Below are positions 63,296-64,000 of a DNA stretch of 64,000 nucleotides, in pieces. The DNA comes from Echinicola pacifica DSM 19836 (GTDB lineage Bacteria; Bacteroidota; Bacteroidia; Cytophagales; Cyclobacteriaceae), in NCBI RefSeq assembly GCF_000373245.1, contig NZ_KB890758.1, positions 9,588 through 73,587 on the forward strand, written 5' to 3'. Both the position numbers and the translations under genes were made by a program. The number at the start of each line of letters is the position of its first letter. Within the stretch, counting starts at the first letter, position 1. The notes under the pieces are model-generated. The model worked only from the letters and a program-made list of their open reading frames with translations. It was not told where the DNA came from and did no database searches.

Positions 63296-64000
63296 CTTTT
63301 ACAAAACTTTATTTAGGTGGTTAAAAATACTATTAATTTATCTTTTATTTACAATTTCACGCTTCTTAAACTCAAATCTTACTCACTTATACTTACCTCT
63401 CTCCAAACCCATGCCTTTATTGCCTCTTGGTAAATATATTAAGGTCATCCAGGAATTTAATTGGGTAGGTTTTTACTTTTTAGGCTTCTGGGTAGTATGA
63501 GATCCATACATTAAATACTCTTCGAGGAATATCACCTATAAAAATTCCAACATCCCTGCTGATATCCCTTTTCGAATGTCTAACTGCTGTCAATCTCATC
63601 AAACAATTTATAATAAAACTACTTTATTATTACACCATCTACTAGACCACTGGCTGTACCACCCTTCTCTCTTCCCACCTCCCCTGGCCAAGCATTTTCA
63701 GTAGCTGACTAGTCTTTGGTTTTATTTGATGATCTAAAAGTAGGTCAAAATATTTTAAATACAAAAATTTGTCTTTAAAAAATTGTTTTATGTATTTCAA
63801 CATCTTTTAAAGCTCCCTCCTTCTTTTTTCAAAATGATAGAAATAATTGAATTATTATGCTTTCTATTCCACAGAAGGCAAGATATTTACTCTATTTGGC
63901 AGTAAATAGCATCTTATATTATGAAATCATAAATTTTACTGCAGCTACCAGTACAATCTACAAAAACCCAGGTCATAAAACCCATTTTTTAGAGTATCGA
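63296..64000. other. AT-rich region upstream of ugd
   Basis: About 700 bases without a recognised gene. The part next to ugd must contain its promoter. The only frame of interest is the 53-codon one at 63642-63803; the plus frame at 63165-63500 mostly overlaps ugd and is not credible. Confidence 0.6.
63642..63803 (-). CDS. Possible small basic protein (53 residues)
   Basis: A minus-strand ATG at 63803 is preceded by a good AAGGAGG ribosome-binding site about 13 bases upstream. The protein starts MLKYIKQFFKDKFLYLKYFD, a basic amphipathic helix, continues with a Lys/Leu-rich part and ends in RRVVQPVV. I do not recognise a family. The ribosome-binding site and helix make it more credible than other short frames here, but chance is possible. 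Confidence 0.3.
   Translation of the reverse strand: MLKYIKQFFKDKFLYLKYFDLLLDHQIKPKTSQLLKMLGQGRWEERRVVQPVV

Overview
The window reads as a chromosomal segment of a marine or soil-type Bacteroidota. The evidence is two SusC/SusD pairs, lipobox lipoproteins, a Wzi-type capsule outer-membrane protein and a winged-helix regulator upstream of a multi-SLBB Wza. Gene content and codon use suggest Cytophagales/Cyclobacteriaceae (Algoriphagus, Cyclobacterium or Echinicola-like); this is an inference from gene content. No rRNA, tRNA, CRISPR array or intact insertion sequence was recognised.

Region 1 (1-600) is a 219-bp tandem repeat, about 2.7 copies, probably cut by the window edge. Region 2 (735-12395, all minus) is a seven-gene polysaccharide-utilisation operon read from high to low coordinates: SusC, SusD, small lipoprotein, Tat-exported FAD oxidoreductase, secreted FMN_bind-like protein, and two sulfatases. 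It contains no recognisable glycoside hydrolase or lyase, so it looks built for desulfation and oxidation of a sulfated glycan. Region 3 (13150-17772, minus) is a second, enzyme-free SusC/SusD pair closed by a bidirectional terminator.

Region 4 (18058-30222) is the first exopolysaccharide cluster: a divergent pyruvyltransferase, then on plus a flippase, five glycosyltransferases, a Wzy-like polymerase, a beta-helix protein and the initiating phosphoglycosyltransferase. Region 5 (30327-31898) is a GH43 lipoprotein. Region 6 (32426-34807) is an AT-rich MBOAT/SGNH O-acylation module lying between two copies of a ~125-bp direct repeat, each holding a terminator, which suggests it was inserted.

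Region 7 (35200-57052, minus, clearly AT-richer than regions 2-4) is a second polysaccharide cluster. Read from its start it holds Wza, Wzz, the WbpA/E/D/B set for a diacetamido-glucuronic acid, a flippase, glycosyltransferases, a polymerase, a DUF4091 glycosidase-like protein, a DUF1972 glycosyltransferase, rfbA, a broken rfbC, rfbD, Wzi and a nucleotidyltransferase. A winged-helix regulator with a degenerate nucleotidyltransferase-like domain sits upstream (57365-57907). Region 8 (58375-63295) supplies more nucleotide sugars: a second UDP-HexNAc dehydrogenase, ManC, a WbpP-type epimerase and UDP-glucose dehydrogenase.

Together, regions 4-8 have two flippases and two polymerases but only one visible initiating transferase and one Wza/Wzz pair, so the two polymers probably share start and export machinery. 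Most interesting are the flavin pair in the sulfatase operon, the repeat-flanked acylation module, the rfbC pseudogene and the regulator.
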